NCBI RefSeq assembly: GCF_004358025.1
Contig: NZ_SMTL01000001.1
Span: 1,116,001-1,180,000, forward strand
Direction of reading: 5' to 3'
DNA: 64,000 bases
Source: Rhizobium deserti
GTDB lineage: Bacteria; Pseudomonadota; Alphaproteobacteria; Rhizobiales; Rhizobiaceae
Shown piece after piece: positions 9,415-18,168 of the stretch. A program made the position numbers and the translations under genes. The notes beneath the pieces were generated by a model. The model was given only the letters and a program-made list of their open reading frames with translations, did not search any database and was not told the origin of the DNA. Position 1 is the stretch's first letter, and the number at the start of each line of letters is the position of its first letter.

Positions 9415-10201
9415 AGCGGGAAAATCCGAGGAAACGTTCTGCGGCAAAGACGATGCCGATGGACAGGAAGGCGAGCAGCGCCGACAGCGCGGCAACCGAT
9501 GGGTCGAAGACGATTTCCATATAGGCGATCATGTCGACCGGTAGGGTGCGTACGCCCGGGCCGGAAAGAAACAGCGATACCGGCACCTGGTTGAACGAGG
9601 TGACGAAGCCGAGGATGAAGGCCGACAGGATGCCACCGCGGATGTTCGGCATCACCACCCGGAAGAAGGCCCCCGTGCGTGACGATCCCAGCAGCACGGC
9701 GGCCTCCTCGATGTCGGAGCGCAGATTGTCGAGGCTGGCGGAGACGACCCGCACCGCATAGGGCAGAACAAGCGCCGTATGGGCCAGGAACAGCGCCAGC
9801 GTGATGCCGACCTGGAAGGGCACGACGATATAGCGAAGAAGCGCCAGCCCGACGATGATGCCTGGCACGATGATCGGCGCCGAAACCACGGTGCGGATCA
9901 CTTCCGCTCCCGGCAGCTTGTAGCGCGACAGCGCATAAGAGGCCGGAATACCGAGTACGAGCGCCGCCGCCGTGCCGCCGATCGCTAGAAACAGCGACAT
10001 GCCGAAGGAAGCGCGAAAGCTTTCGACCGTGAAGACCTTGGCGATCCATCGCAAGGAAAAACCCTGCGGCGGGAAGGCCAGCGTATCACCGGCCGAAAAC
10101 GAGGCGGCGACGATAATCAGGAAGGGCCCGATCAGGAAGGCGATCACCAGAAACAGGATGATCGGAATGAACAGGCTGCGGGCAAGGGTGTTCGAATTCA
10201 T
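9407..10201 (-). CDS. ABC transporter permease (PotC-like)
   Basis: A 264-residue permease with about six membrane segments. The first is MNSNTLARSLFIPIILFLVI, and an EAA-type loop is present (EEAAVLLGSSRTGAFFRVVMP). The family resembles PotC and related components of polyamine, opine and phosphonate importers. The start at 10201 overlaps the preceding permease by four bases. It works with the 280-residue permease as a heterodimeric channel. Confidence 0.9.
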   Translation of the reverse strand: MNSNTLARSLFIPIILFLVIAFLIGPFLIIVAASFSAGDTLAFPPQGFSLRWIAKVFTVESFRASFGMSLFLAIGGTAAALVLGIPASYALSRYKLPGAEVIRTVVSAPIIVPGIIVGLALLRYIVVPFQVGITLALFLAHTALVLPYAVRVVSASLDNLRSDIEEAAVLLGSSRTGAFFRVVMPNIRGGILSAFILGFVTSFNQVPVSLFLSGPGVRTLPVDMIAYMEIVFDPSVAALSALLAFLSIGIVFAAERFLGFSRYV

Positions 10202-11040
10202 CCCTGGCTCCTTACCTTGTTGCGGGCCGTCGCGACGCGTTTCAGGAGGATATTGGCGGCAAAGCTCATGACGATCAGGATGAAGGCAATGACGCTGGCG
10301 GCGACGAAATTGCCCGAAACCGAGACCTGCTGGTACATCAGTGTTTCGAGCATCAGCACCTTGGAGCCGCCGAGAATGGCGGGCGTGATATAGGCGGTGA
10401 GCGAGCCGGTGAAGACCAGTGTTCCGCCGATCACCAGCCCCTCCTTGGTGAGCGGCAGCACAACCTTCCAGAACACCTGGAACCAGTTGGCGCCCAAGAC
10501 ACGGGCCGCGGGAATGGCATCCTTCGGCATGTTTTCGAGTGCCGAGATCAGCGAGATGATCATCAGGGGCAGGAACAGCTGCAGAAGGCCGATAAAGATC
10601 GCCGTTTCGGAAAACAGGATGCGCAGCGGCGCGTCGGTTATCCCCAATGCCTGGAACGCCTGGTTGACGATGCCGGTGCGACCGAGAATGACGATCCAGG
10701 CATAGGTGCGCGCCACCGGCGAGATCATCAGCGGCAGCACGACGAGGCCGGTGATCTTTCCCTTGGTCGCAGGCTCCAGACTGACGATGGCGAATGCAGC
10801 GGCATAGCCGATCACCGCTGACACGACGGTGACGATGGCGCCAAGACGCAGCGTGCGCAGGAAAACCGTCTGGTTGAGCGAATTGGAAAAGAAGTCCGTA
10901 TAGGCCGAAATCGTCCATCCGCCGACGGGATCGCGAAATCCGTCTGACAGCAGGATGATGACGGGCACGAGAAACACCGCCGCCGCGAAGATTGCGGCAG
11001 GCAATGCAAGTGCAAGCGCCTCGGCCCTGTTCTGGAACAT
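10198..11040 (-). CDS. ABC transporter permease (PotB-like)
   Basis: A 280-residue inner-membrane permease. It has a hydrophobic first segment (ALALPAAIFAAAVFLVPVII), the region LRTLRLGAIVTVVSAVIGYAAAF, and an EAA loop (IPAARVLGANWFQVFWKVVLP). It is of the PotB/FbpB class and lies 95 bases downstream of its binding protein, with the PotC-like partner next. The substrate is not evident from the permease alone; the operon suggests nucleosides or a nucleoside-like compound. Confidence 0.9.
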   Translation of the reverse strand: MFQNRAEALALALPAAIFAAAVFLVPVIILLSDGFRDPVGGWTISAYTDFFSNSLNQTVFLRTLRLGAIVTVVSAVIGYAAAFAIVSLEPATKGKITGLVVLPLMISPVARTYAWIVILGRTGIVNQAFQALGITDAPLRILFSETAIFIGLLQLFLPLMIISLISALENMPKDAIPAARVLGANWFQVFWKVVLPLTKEGLVIGGTLVFTGSLTAYITPAILGGSKVLMLETLMYQQVSVSGNFVAASVIAFILIVMSFAANILLKRVATARNKVRSQG

Positions 11041-11135
11041 GCGAATTAATCCTGCGTGATTGTAAACGAGATGCGGAGGGGCATTCGCGCCCGGACCGCA
11101 TCCCTTCGCCTTGGGAGGCTACTCTTTGGATGGCG

Positions 11136-12170
11136 TTACTGCCCGACCGTCTCGTTCCAGCTCTTCACCCAGCCGGCGCGATTGTCGAGCGCCACGGCAG
11201 ACGGAATGAGCTTCAGGCTCTTGGCGGTTTCCTCGCCATAGGTGAGATTGCCGGCGACCTCATCGGAAACCTTGACCTGGCGATTGGCCGGGCTGTCGAT
11301 CATCTTTTCGGCAAGCTTGGTCTGAACTTCGGTCGACAACCAGAAATCCATGAACTGCAGCGCCAGATCCCGGTTCTTGGAGCCCTTGGTGAGGATCATC
11401 ACGTTCATGCCACCGGTCTGGCCTTCCTTGGGCATCGCCCAGGCGACGGGGAGGCCGAGCTTGGCGAAGGGCGCCCAGGTGAAGCGGCCGATTGGGGCGG
11501 CCCAGATTTCTTCCTGCTTCATCAGCTGCACGAGCTGCGAGGACTTCTCATAGAAGGTGACGATATCGTCCTTGCTTTCGCCGACCGCCTCGATGGCGCC
11601 TTTGAGGTCCGGCGTGTCCTTGCCGAGCGCCTGGCCGAGCATGTAAAGCGCCGGCGGACCCTGGTTGGTGGTGACGTTCGGCCAGGCGATATGGCTTGCA
11701 TATTCCGGCTTCAGCAGATCTGCCCAGCTTTCAATCTTCATCTTGTCGGAGCGATAGGCGATCGAGGTGGCGTAGAATGTATAGCCGACGCTCATGCCGT
11801 CGCCGTTCGGATCCTTGGCAATGTCATAGAGCTTGTCGAAGCTTTGAAGCTTGGCCGTGTCGATCTTGTCGATCAGGCCGGCGCGCGATGCGGCCAGTGC
11901 ATCTGCCATGGAAACGGCAGCAAGGTCGACGACAGGATTGGCCTTGTTCGCCTCCATCTTCGCCAGCCGCTCGACGCTGTTGCCGGTCTCGACGACCAGC
12001 TTGCAGCCACAGATCTTCTCGAAGGGATCATAAACGATCTGCTTATACTCGTCCTGCGCCAGCGCATAGACGGAGATCGTCAATGTCTTTTCCTGCGCTA
12101 GAACCGGTGTCTGCGCGCTACCGAGGGTGAGCATCAGGACGGCGCCCGATGCGAATACAACCTTCTTCAT
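11136..12170 (-). CDS. ABC transporter periplasmic binding protein (PotD/Fbp-like fold)
   Basis: A 344-residue binding protein with a signal peptide (residues 1-25, cleavage after VLAQ or just before it). The mature sequence has LVVETGNSVERLAKMEANK and VGYTFYATSIAYRSDKM, typical of extracellular solute-binding family 1/PotD-like proteins. Its start overlaps the LacI-type regulator stop (ATGA). The downstream nucleoside hydrolase, adenine deaminase and phosphoribosyltransferase make a purine nucleoside or related compound the best guess for its ligand. This would be unusual for the family, which is better known for polyamines, opines and iron. Confidence 0.88.
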   Translation of the reverse strand: MKKVVFASGAVLMLTLGSAQTPVLAQEKTLTISVYALAQDEYKQIVYDPFEKICGCKLVVETGNSVERLAKMEANKANPVVDLAAVSMADALAASRAGLIDKIDTAKLQSFDKLYDIAKDPNGDGMSVGYTFYATSIAYRSDKMKIESWADLLKPEYASHIAWPNVTTNQGPPALYMLGQALGKDTPDLKGAIEAVGESKDDIVTFYEKSSQLVQLMKQEEIWAAPIGRFTWAPFAKLGLPVAWAMPKEGQTGGMNVMILTKGSKNRDLALQFMDFWLSTEVQTKLAEKMIDSPANRQVKVSDEVAGNLTYGEETAKSLKLIPSAVALDNRAGWVKSWNETVGQ

Positions 12171-13255
12171 GATTTGAGTTCTCCTGCTGGAATCTTCTGG
12201 AGGGTTCGGGCATGCAAGCTCAGCGTCTCGTGATGCGGATTGACCGCAGCGCTGGTCTGACGGGCAATCAGCGTCATCGGCACACGGTCCCGTTGGGCAA
12301 CCGCCATGCCGCCCACGTCCGCGGTTTCAGGACTTTCCTGGTCGATCACTCCAAGCAGCGCACTGACGGCGATCTCGGCAATCACGGACATATTCTGCCG
12401 CACCGTGGTAATGCTGGGACTGACCACAGAAGACCAGACGAGGTCGTCGAAGCCGACAATGCTGGCCTGATCGGGAATACGGACGCCGGCGCGTTGCAGC
12501 TCCGTCAGGGCGCGCAATGCATGCAGATCATTGCTGGCGGCAAAAGCGGTAAAGCCGCGCTCGATCCTGTCTGCCAGACCCAGCGCGCAACCGGGACCGG
12601 CGAGGGCTTCGGCCTTTTCGATCCAGATGACCTCGATCCTTGCATCCTTCGGCATGCGGGATTTCATGCCGCCGATCCGGTCGTTTTGAACATTGGACTG
12701 CGGATTGGCGCCGATCAGCACGAAGTTGCGATGGCCGAGCCCGACGAGATGTTCTGCCACCAGCTGACCGCCTTGCCAGTGATCGGCCGAGACCGTGTTG
12801 CCGGGCGTCGAGGGGCTGTCGATCACGGCGACCGGGCAGCCGAGATCGGCAATCCGGGTGCCAAAGCGCGGCACGATGACCATGCCATCCACCTGCCGCT
12901 CCATCAGCCGCTGGATGGCCAGCGTCTGCGTATTGTTGTTGCCGCGCGAGTCGGCGATCAGCACGCCGTAACCGGCACTGGCCGCAGCGTTTTCGATAGC
13001 TTGAGCGATCTGCGGAAACAGCGGATTGGCAATGTCCGGCAGCACCAGACCGAGCACGCCGGTCCGCCCCGTGCGCAGAGCCCGGGCCGTGAGGCTCGGC
13101 ACATAGCCGAGCTCGGCCGCTTTGGCGCGGATCTTGTCCACCAGTTCCGGCGACACGCGGCCCTTGCCCGAAAGCGCATTGGACACCGTTGCCGCAGACA
13201 CGCCAAGCGCCAAAGCGATAGCGCTCATATTCGTGCTTTGGCGGACGACGGCCAT
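12167..13255 (-). CDS. LacI-family transcriptional regulator of the nucleoside operon
   Basis: A 362-residue repressor. The N-terminal helix-turn-helix and hinge are clear (MSAIALALGVSAATVSNALS, then GRVSPELVDKIRAKAAELGY), followed by a periplasmic-binding-protein-like effector domain (LVLPDIANPLFPQIAQ, IVGFDDLVWSS). It is the first gene of the operon that continues through the binding protein, permeases, ATPase and purine enzymes. A near-perfect palindrome with a central CG lies eight bases before its start codon, so it is probably autoregulated and senses a nucleoside, base or sugar product. Confidence 0.92.
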   Translation of the reverse strand: MAVVRQSTNMSAIALALGVSAATVSNALSGKGRVSPELVDKIRAKAAELGYVPSLTARALRTGRTGVLGLVLPDIANPLFPQIAQAIENAAASAGYGVLIADSRGNNNTQTLAIQRLMERQVDGMVIVPRFGTRIADLGCPVAVIDSPSTPGNTVSADHWQGGQLVAEHLVGLGHRNFVLIGANPQSNVQNDRIGGMKSRMPKDARIEVIWIEKAEALAGPGCALGLADRIERGFTAFAASNDLHALRALTELQRAGVRIPDQASIVGFDDLVWSSVVSPSITTVRQNMSVIAEIAVSALLGVIDQESPETADVGGMAVAQRDRVPMTLIARQTSAAVNPHHETLSLHARTLQKIPAGELKS

Positions 13256-13263
13256 GGGACCTG

Positions 13264-13291
13264 CCTGATTAATCGTTTAAGCAGGATAATA
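13264..13291 (-). promoter_or_regulatory. LacI-type operator abutting the -10 box of the nucleoside operon
   Basis: A 22-base palindrome at 13264-13285 pairs at 9 of 11 positions around a central CG. Its half-sites read CCTG-TTAA and TTAA-CAGG. Directly upstream on the minus strand is TATTAT (13286-13291), a good -10 hexamer, so transcription would start inside the operator. This is the classic geometry for repression. I could not assign a convincing -35 box. Confidence 0.75.
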
Positions 13292-13324
13292 TGGAAAGGT
13301 CAGGGAGTCGAGTCCCTTGCGTTC

Positions 13325-13840
13325 TTAGGCGTTTGGCCGACTAGCATGTCGCTCACTCATGCCACCGGCCTTGATCAGCAGGTCTGCCAGGACGCTGTTC
13401 TGAGCCTCCCACGCCATGGCGAGCGCCGTCTTTCCATCATGACTGCGCGCATTGACGTTGGCGCCGGCCTCGATCAGCGCCTCGATAACGTCTTCCCGAT
13501 CGGGCTCCGTCATATTGACAAGCAGCGGTGTCCGCCCGTCCTTGTCGCGTGCTTCCAGATTGCCGCCTGCGGCAACGACTTCGGCGACTGGCGCGGGATC
13601 CGCGATGATGTGCAGCAGCGTGATGCCCTCATCATTGGCGGCATTGACGTCGGCGCCGTTCGCGATGAGCATCCTGAAGATGGCGGGTTCGAAGTAAAGG
13701 TCCTGCAGGTTCATCGGCTGAAAGCCAAAGGCACCGGACGATGTTGCAAGCTTTGGCTCCGCCTGCAGCATTGCCATGACCATAGGCACGTCGCCGGTCT
13801 CAACAGCACGATGAAAGGTCTCGACATCATTGGAACTCAT
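13325..13840 (-). CDS. ankyrin-repeat protein
   Basis: A 171-residue protein from the ATG at 13840, with about four ankyrin-type repeats (FRMLIANGADVNAANDEGIT, LEARDKDGRTPLL, IEALIEAGANVNARSHDGKT). Such repeats mediate protein-protein contacts; the partner is unknown. The start is uncertain. In another frame immediately upstream, from an ATG at 13899, the sequence encodes MRRFAVFCLLLSLVS and then stops at the ATGA overlapping this start. The in-frame codons before 13840 read like the end of a signal peptide (GASA). An exported form broken by a frameshift is therefore possible. Confidence 0.75.
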   Translation of the reverse strand: MSSNDVETFHRAVETGDVPMVMAMLQAEPKLATSSGAFGFQPMNLQDLYFEPAIFRMLIANGADVNAANDEGITLLHIIADPAPVAEVVAAGGNLEARDKDGRTPLLVNMTEPDREDVIEALIEAGANVNARSHDGKTALAMAWEAQNSVLADLLIKAGGMSERHASRPNA

Positions 13841-13911
13841 TGCTGAAGCCCCGTGGAAACCAGCGAGAGCAAGAGGCAAAAGACTGCGAACCTGCGCATA
13901 ATCTCATCCGA

Positions 13912-14955
13912 TCAGGTTTGCTGGTAAACAGCCACAACACGGTCAAAGGCTCGGTTTTCGAGATCCTTTTCACGGATCAGGAAATAGACCGTGCCTTCCG
14001 CGCTGTCCTGCATCCAGTCGGAAACCTCGACCTGCAGCAGAAGCCGCCACTCCTTCGCCTTCTCGATCACCTTGTCCCGGTTCTTTGCCCAGTCTTCACC
14101 GGACAGGAACTGTGTATTGTACTCGCTGACGACGACCGCGTCGTAGCGCGGATCGTCCTGCACCGGCACCGGCGCGCCGAGCAGCTGATTTCCCGGGTAA
14201 TACTCTCCCGACAATTCTCCATAAGCCTGGCTGAACTTCTGCGACCCGCCGACCACCGCGCGATCGGCCGAATAGGTCTTTTCCAAACGTCCGGATGCCT
14301 GAAATTCGAGACTGGAATAGACCGGCAGTTGCAGCGCGAGCTTCAGCGCCATCGGCCTGGACGGACCGCCATAGGATGTTCCCGGTTGCGGCGCGCCGGG
14401 TGCGCGGGTCTCTGGCTGCAGCCCATATTGCTTGTTCGTTTGTTCGGCCATTTGCCGGTAGGCAGCAGCAGCGTCCGAGAGTTCGGCCGGCACTGCAGCC
14501 TGCAATAGGCTGTCGCTCGGGCTGCGGTCCCAAATCACCTTGGCCGACTGTGTGCCGCTATCGAAGGGCCCAGCGATCATGTCGTAAAAGAACAGGAGCC
14601 GTCCTTCGCTCGGCAGACAACTTGCCACCTCACCGAGACCAGCAGCCTCACCAAGGTCGACCTGGGCGAAGAAGGCATAGGGAAGGCCGCCGGCAAGATG
14701 AGCGCGCAGCTCCTTGTCGTAAGGTTCGCCGGCGCGTTTGGCGATCTCATCCGTATTCTCCGGAACAGGCCGGCGCGGCCATTCCGTATCCTTCGGCAGG
14801 TCCGGTACACCGCCGATCCGGCTGCCGCCCTTGCGATCTGCGTCCTGCACCGAAAAGACGACGACCGGGCGCAACTGGCTCGCTATCATTTCGACCATGT
14901 CCGGAGCAAAGCGCTCCTCGATCACCTGATGCGCTTGTGCCGGCGTGTCGAACAT
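13912..14955 (-). CDS. DUF1963 (YwqG-like) protein
   Basis: A 347-residue protein with the DUF1963 pattern: GGSRIGGVPDLPKDTEWP near residue 45, AFFAQVDLGEAAGL, LPSEGRLLFFYD, and a C-terminal LLLQVEVSDWMQDSAEGTVYFLI. It has no signal peptide or membrane segment. Members of this family are uncharacterised. The start at 14955 is preferred because GAGGG lies six bases upstream; the ATG at 14961 is the alternative. The ankyrin gene follows after about 70 bases, so the two may be co-transcribed. Confidence 0.8.
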   Translation of the reverse strand: MFDTPAQAHQVIEERFAPDMVEMIASQLRPVVVFSVQDADRKGGSRIGGVPDLPKDTEWPRRPVPENTDEIAKRAGEPYDKELRAHLAGGLPYAFFAQVDLGEAAGLGEVASCLPSEGRLLFFYDMIAGPFDSGTQSAKVIWDRSPSDSLLQAAVPAELSDAAAAYRQMAEQTNKQYGLQPETRAPGAPQPGTSYGGPSRPMALKLALQLPVYSSLEFQASGRLEKTYSADRAVVGGSQKFSQAYGELSGEYYPGNQLLGAPVPVQDDPRYDAVVVSEYNTQFLSGEDWAKNRDKVIEKAKEWRLLLQVEVSDWMQDSAEGTVYFLIREKDLENRAFDRVVAVYQQT

Positions 14956-15044
14956 GTTCATCCCTCGCCTGTCCGAAAGAGGAGAGACTTAATGGACGGA
15001 TGCACCTTGGCAAGCCATGGATAGCGCTACCGCCCCAGCACGTC

Positions 15045-15180
15045 CGTCGGCAGCGCTCGACTTCGTTGATCAGCAAGTCCCGGAGGCAGCGACAGGCTTC
15101 AAGAATTCCTTTTGTTGACCGGCGTAACAGGCGCTGGGGCTGCGAACCGGTACGGGAAGGCCTACGTCTGCATGCCGTAT
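15045..15180 (-). pseudogene. decayed C-terminal fragment of a LysR-family regulator gene
   Basis: About 110 bases here align with the 3' end of the intact LysR gene at 17139-17290. Shared runs include CGCTGGGGCTGCG and CGGGAAGGCCT. Read on the minus strand, pieces such as AFPYRF and LLINEVERC echo AFPHPVRSP and WLIEEVGRF of the intact protein, but they lie in different frames with stops and a short deletion. No N-terminal part is visible. The rest of the 14956-15320 gap holds no convincing gene. An inverted repeat ATGCCG-TAT-CGGCAT lies at 15172-15186. Confidence 0.7.
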
Positions 15181-15320
15181 CGGCATCAGGCTCTGCGGAC
15201 GCCAGTCATGGGGAGGCTAAATCAATGATTTGAGCAGGAGAAATCGGCCCATGAACGAGTCGAGTCCGCATCCGCTGGCGAACCATGCAGGTGATCGCCG
15301 AAACGGATTGTTCGAATTCT

Positions 15321-16220
15321 TTAGCTCTCCCAATAGGGCGGATCGCCAAAGGTCACCCGCAGATGCTCGGCAATCGCCCGCAGCTTCGCGGAGGCGCCCC
15401 GGCCTTGCGGATAGGCCATGTAGATGAATTCCTGGGCCGGCTTGTGCTCCAGCACGACCTCCTGCAGCAGCCCTTCGCGCACCGCCGCGCCGGCAATGAA
15501 GGTCGGCAGCATGGCGAGGCCGAGCCCGGCAATGGCTGCATCTCGCAACATGTCGCCATTGTTGACGACGGCAGCCGGCCGTGCCCGCACCAGGATCGGG
15601 CCATCCTCGGTCTCGAAGCGCCAGTCAGACACGCCTCGGTTGGTGTAGAATATCCCCCGATGGGTTTCGAGCTCCTTCAGGCTTCGCGGCGTGCCGAACC
15701 GCTCAAGATAGTCCGGCGATGCCAGCAGCAGGCGACGGCTTGGCGCGAGCTTCCAGGCGATCAGGCGGGAATCGGCGATGGGCCCGTGACGGATTACGGC
15801 ATCAAAACCGTCCGCCACTGCATCCACCCGCCGGTCATCGATATCCAGCGTCAGCGCGAGTTCCGGGTTTTGGCGCAGGAATGGACAAAGTGCCGGCCCC
15901 AGATGAAGCCGCCCGAAGGTCACCGGGGCAGCCAGACGCAGCGGCCCGGCAAGCGTTCCCCGCCGCTCCGATATGTCGGCGACGGCATCCTCGATCTCCG
16001 CCAGGATGCGGCGCGCCCTTTCCAGGAAGGCCGTGCCGTCCTCGGTCAGCGTCAGCTTACGGGTCGTCCGATGCAGGAGAACCACGCCTAGGGATTTTTC
16101 CAGCTCCGCCAAACGCTCGCTGACGACGGATTTCGACAGCCGCAGCCGCCGGGCAGCCGCGATGATCGAGCCGCTTTCCACGATGGCGGCATAGGCAAGA
16201 AGCGCTTCGGTTTTCAGCAT
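15321..16220 (-). CDS. LysR-family transcriptional regulator (CrgA-like)
   Basis: A 299-residue LysR regulator. The helix-turn-helix is at the N-terminus (FAV-type pattern MLKTEALLAYAAIVESGSI, then SKSVVSERLAELEKSLGVVLLHRTTRKLTLTEDG), followed by a two-lobed effector domain (LRLAAPVTFGRLHLGP). It is divergent from the SDR gene at 16340, with about 120 bases between the starts, and probably controls it and itself. The inducer is not recognisable. Confidence 0.9.
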   Translation of the reverse strand: MLKTEALLAYAAIVESGSIIAAARRLRLSKSVVSERLAELEKSLGVVLLHRTTRKLTLTEDGTAFLERARRILAEIEDAVADISERRGTLAGPLRLAAPVTFGRLHLGPALCPFLRQNPELALTLDIDDRRVDAVADGFDAVIRHGPIADSRLIAWKLAPSRRLLLASPDYLERFGTPRSLKELETHRGIFYTNRGVSDWRFETEDGPILVRARPAAVVNNGDMLRDAAIAGLGLAMLPTFIAGAAVREGLLQEVVLEHKPAQEFIYMAYPQGRGASAKLRAIAEHLRVTFGDPPYWES

Positions 16221-16339
16221 TGTTCGAACATTCCGGACGGCAGTTCCGCTGTTCGCAGGCTAATCCGAACGCTGGAGAAATGCCATCTTCCGATCAAGCC
16301 AACGGAGGGGTCTCCTCCACGATCAAGGAAAGCATGACA

Positions 16340-17104
16340 ATGAACAGACTGACGAACAAGGTCGCCATCGTGACGGGCGCCAGCTCCGGCATCGGACGCG
16401 TGACGGCGAAGCTCTTCGCCCGGGAAGGCGCGAGGCTCGTCGTGGCCGCGCGCCGCCAGGCGGAACTGAACAGCCTGGTCGACGAGATCCGGGCGCAAGG
16501 AGGCGAAGCGATTGCCATAGCCGGGGACGTGCGCTCGGAAGATTACCACAAGGCTCTCGTCGCCGCCGCGGTGGAGCGCTTCGGCAAGCTCGACATCGCC
16601 TTCAACAATGCCGGCACGCTTGGCGAGGGCGGCCCCACAACCGGCGTGTCCGAGGCGGGATTTGCCGACACGCTCGCCATCAACCTCACCGCCTCCTTCC
16701 TGGCGGCCAAGCACCAGGTTCCGGCTATGCAGGCCAATGGCGGCGGCTCGATCATCTTCACCTCGACCTTTGTCGGCTATACGGTCGCCTTTCCCGGCAC
16801 GGCCGCCTATGCCGCAAGCAAATCCGGCCTGATCGGCCTCACCCAGGCACTAGCCGCGGAATACGGACCGCAGAACATCCGCGTCAACGCCGTCCTTCCG
16901 GGTGCCGTCGAAACGGATATGTACCGGGAACACAATGACACGCCGGAAAAGCAGTCCTTCGTCACCTCGCTTCATGCGCTGAAGCGCGTTGGCACGCCGG
17001 AGGAGATTGCCCGCTCCGTCCTCTATCTCGCCTCCGACGACGCGAGCTTCGTCACCGGCACCGCGTCCCTTGTGGATGGCGGCCTTTCCATTACCCGCAC
17101 CTGA
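16340..17104 (+). CDS. short-chain dehydrogenase/reductase (SDR)
   Basis: A 254-residue classical SDR. The cofactor loop TGASSGIG is near residue 14, with NNAG in FNNAGTLGEG, the YxxxK catalytic motif (YAASK) and a C-terminal VDGG. The residues after the second strand (AARRQ) suggest NADP preference. The start at 16340 (MNRLTNKV) is favoured because AAGGAA lies nine bases upstream; an ATG at 16334 is the alternative. It is divergently transcribed from a LysR regulator. The substrate is unknown. Confidence 0.88.
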   Translation: MNRLTNKVAIVTGASSGIGRVTAKLFAREGARLVVAARRQAELNSLVDEIRAQGGEAIAIAGDVRSEDYHKALVAAAVERFGKLDIAFNNAGTLGEGGPTTGVSEAGFADTLAINLTASFLAAKHQVPAMQANGGGSIIFTSTFVGYTVAFPGTAAYAASKSGLIGLTQALAAEYGPQNIRVNAVLPGAVETDMYREHNDTPEKQSFVTSLHALKRVGTPEEIARSVLYLASDDASFVTGTASLVDGGLSITRT

Positions 17105-17138
17105 CGCTGCCCGGGTGGCTGGCGAAATCGAGCCACCC

Positions 17139-18071
17139 TCACCACCCCACCACGTCCTGCTGGAAGCGTCCGACCTCCTCGATCAGCCAGGCCCGGAAGG
17201 CAACGACGGGCCTGAAGTCCTTCTTGCTCACCGGCGCCACGGCATAATAGCCGCTGGGGCTGCGCACCGGGTGCGGGAAGGCCTCGACGATCTGGCCGCT
17301 CGCCAATTCGGTTTCGATCAGGAAAAGCGGCATCAGTGCCACGCCCAGCCCGGCAATGGCCGCCTGCGCCACATTGCCGAATTGCTCGAAGCGCATGCCC
17401 TGCGACGGCGTCCCCGTCACGCCGAGGCTTTCGAACCAGTGGCCCCAGGCGCCCGGCCGCGACGCCATGTGGAGAAGCGGCAGGCGCAAGAGATCCGCGC
17501 CAGAAGCGATCGGATGGGCGGCCAGAAATGCCGGCGAGCAGACCGGCGCGACGGTTTCCTCCATCAGAAAGGTGCATTCCGCCCCCGGCCAATCCGGCCC
17601 CTTCTCTCCCATGGGGCCGATATGGATCGCCATGTCGATGCCGTCGCGGTCGAAATCGAAAACGCCGATGCGGGTTGCGAAATTCAGGGTGATCTCCGGG
17701 TGCTGGGCAACGAACGACGGTATCCGCGGCATCAGCCAGCGGGTGCCGAAGGTCGGCAGGATGGCGAGGTTCAGCTGGTCGCTATGTCGTTTGGTCATGA
17801 CCTGCAGGGAGGCGGAGCGGATCTGCGCCAGCGCATGGGCGACCGCATTGGCGTAATCCTGGCCAATCACCGTCAGCACGACGCCGCGGCTGGTGCGTTC
17901 GAAAAGCAGGGCACCCAATTGCTCTTCCAGTCCGGAAACCTGGCGACTGACCGCCCCTTGCGTCAGCGATAGCTCCTCTGCGGCCGCCGAGAAACTGCCG
18001 AGCCGGGCAACCGAGTCAAAGGCGGCCAGCGCCGAAGTCGAGGGAAGAAGTTTTCGCGAAAGACCGAGCAT
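17139..18071 (-). CDS. LysR-family transcriptional regulator (GcvA-like)
   Basis: A 310-residue LysR regulator resembling the GcvA subgroup. It has LPSTSALAAFDSVARLGSFS, then LTQGAVSRQVSGLEEQLGALLFERT, and an effector domain with LPTFGTRWLMPRIPSF. It is divergent from the glutaryl-CoA dehydrogenase gene, with 97 bases between starts, and is a likely regulator of it, as in gcdR-gcdH pairs elsewhere. A decayed copy of its 3' end lies at 15045-15180. Confidence 0.9.
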   Translation of the reverse strand: MLGLSRKLLPSTSALAAFDSVARLGSFSAAAEELSLTQGAVSRQVSGLEEQLGALLFERTSRGVVLTVIGQDYANAVAHALAQIRSASLQVMTKRHSDQLNLAILPTFGTRWLMPRIPSFVAQHPEITLNFATRIGVFDFDRDGIDMAIHIGPMGEKGPDWPGAECTFLMEETVAPVCSPAFLAAHPIASGADLLRLPLLHMASRPGAWGHWFESLGVTGTPSQGMRFEQFGNVAQAAIAGLGVALMPLFLIETELASGQIVEAFPHPVRSPSGYYAVAPVSKKDFRPVVAFRAWLIEEVGRFQQDVVGW

Positions 18072-18168
18072 GCGCTATTACTATAGTTCATGTCTGCTTG
18101 AGTAAACGGGTCTTGCTCTTGGCGACGGCACAACCATAATCGACCCAACCTGACATGGAGCGAGACCC

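Noticed and set aside
12212..13846. A 544-codon plus-strand open frame opposite the LacI-type and ankyrin genes
   Set aside because: Spans two genuine minus-strand genes and an operator; composition is not protein-like.
14295..15233. A 312-codon plus-strand frame across the DUF1963 gene and the LysR remnant
   Set aside because: Antisense to the DUF1963 coding region, with no recognisable domain and no ribosome site.
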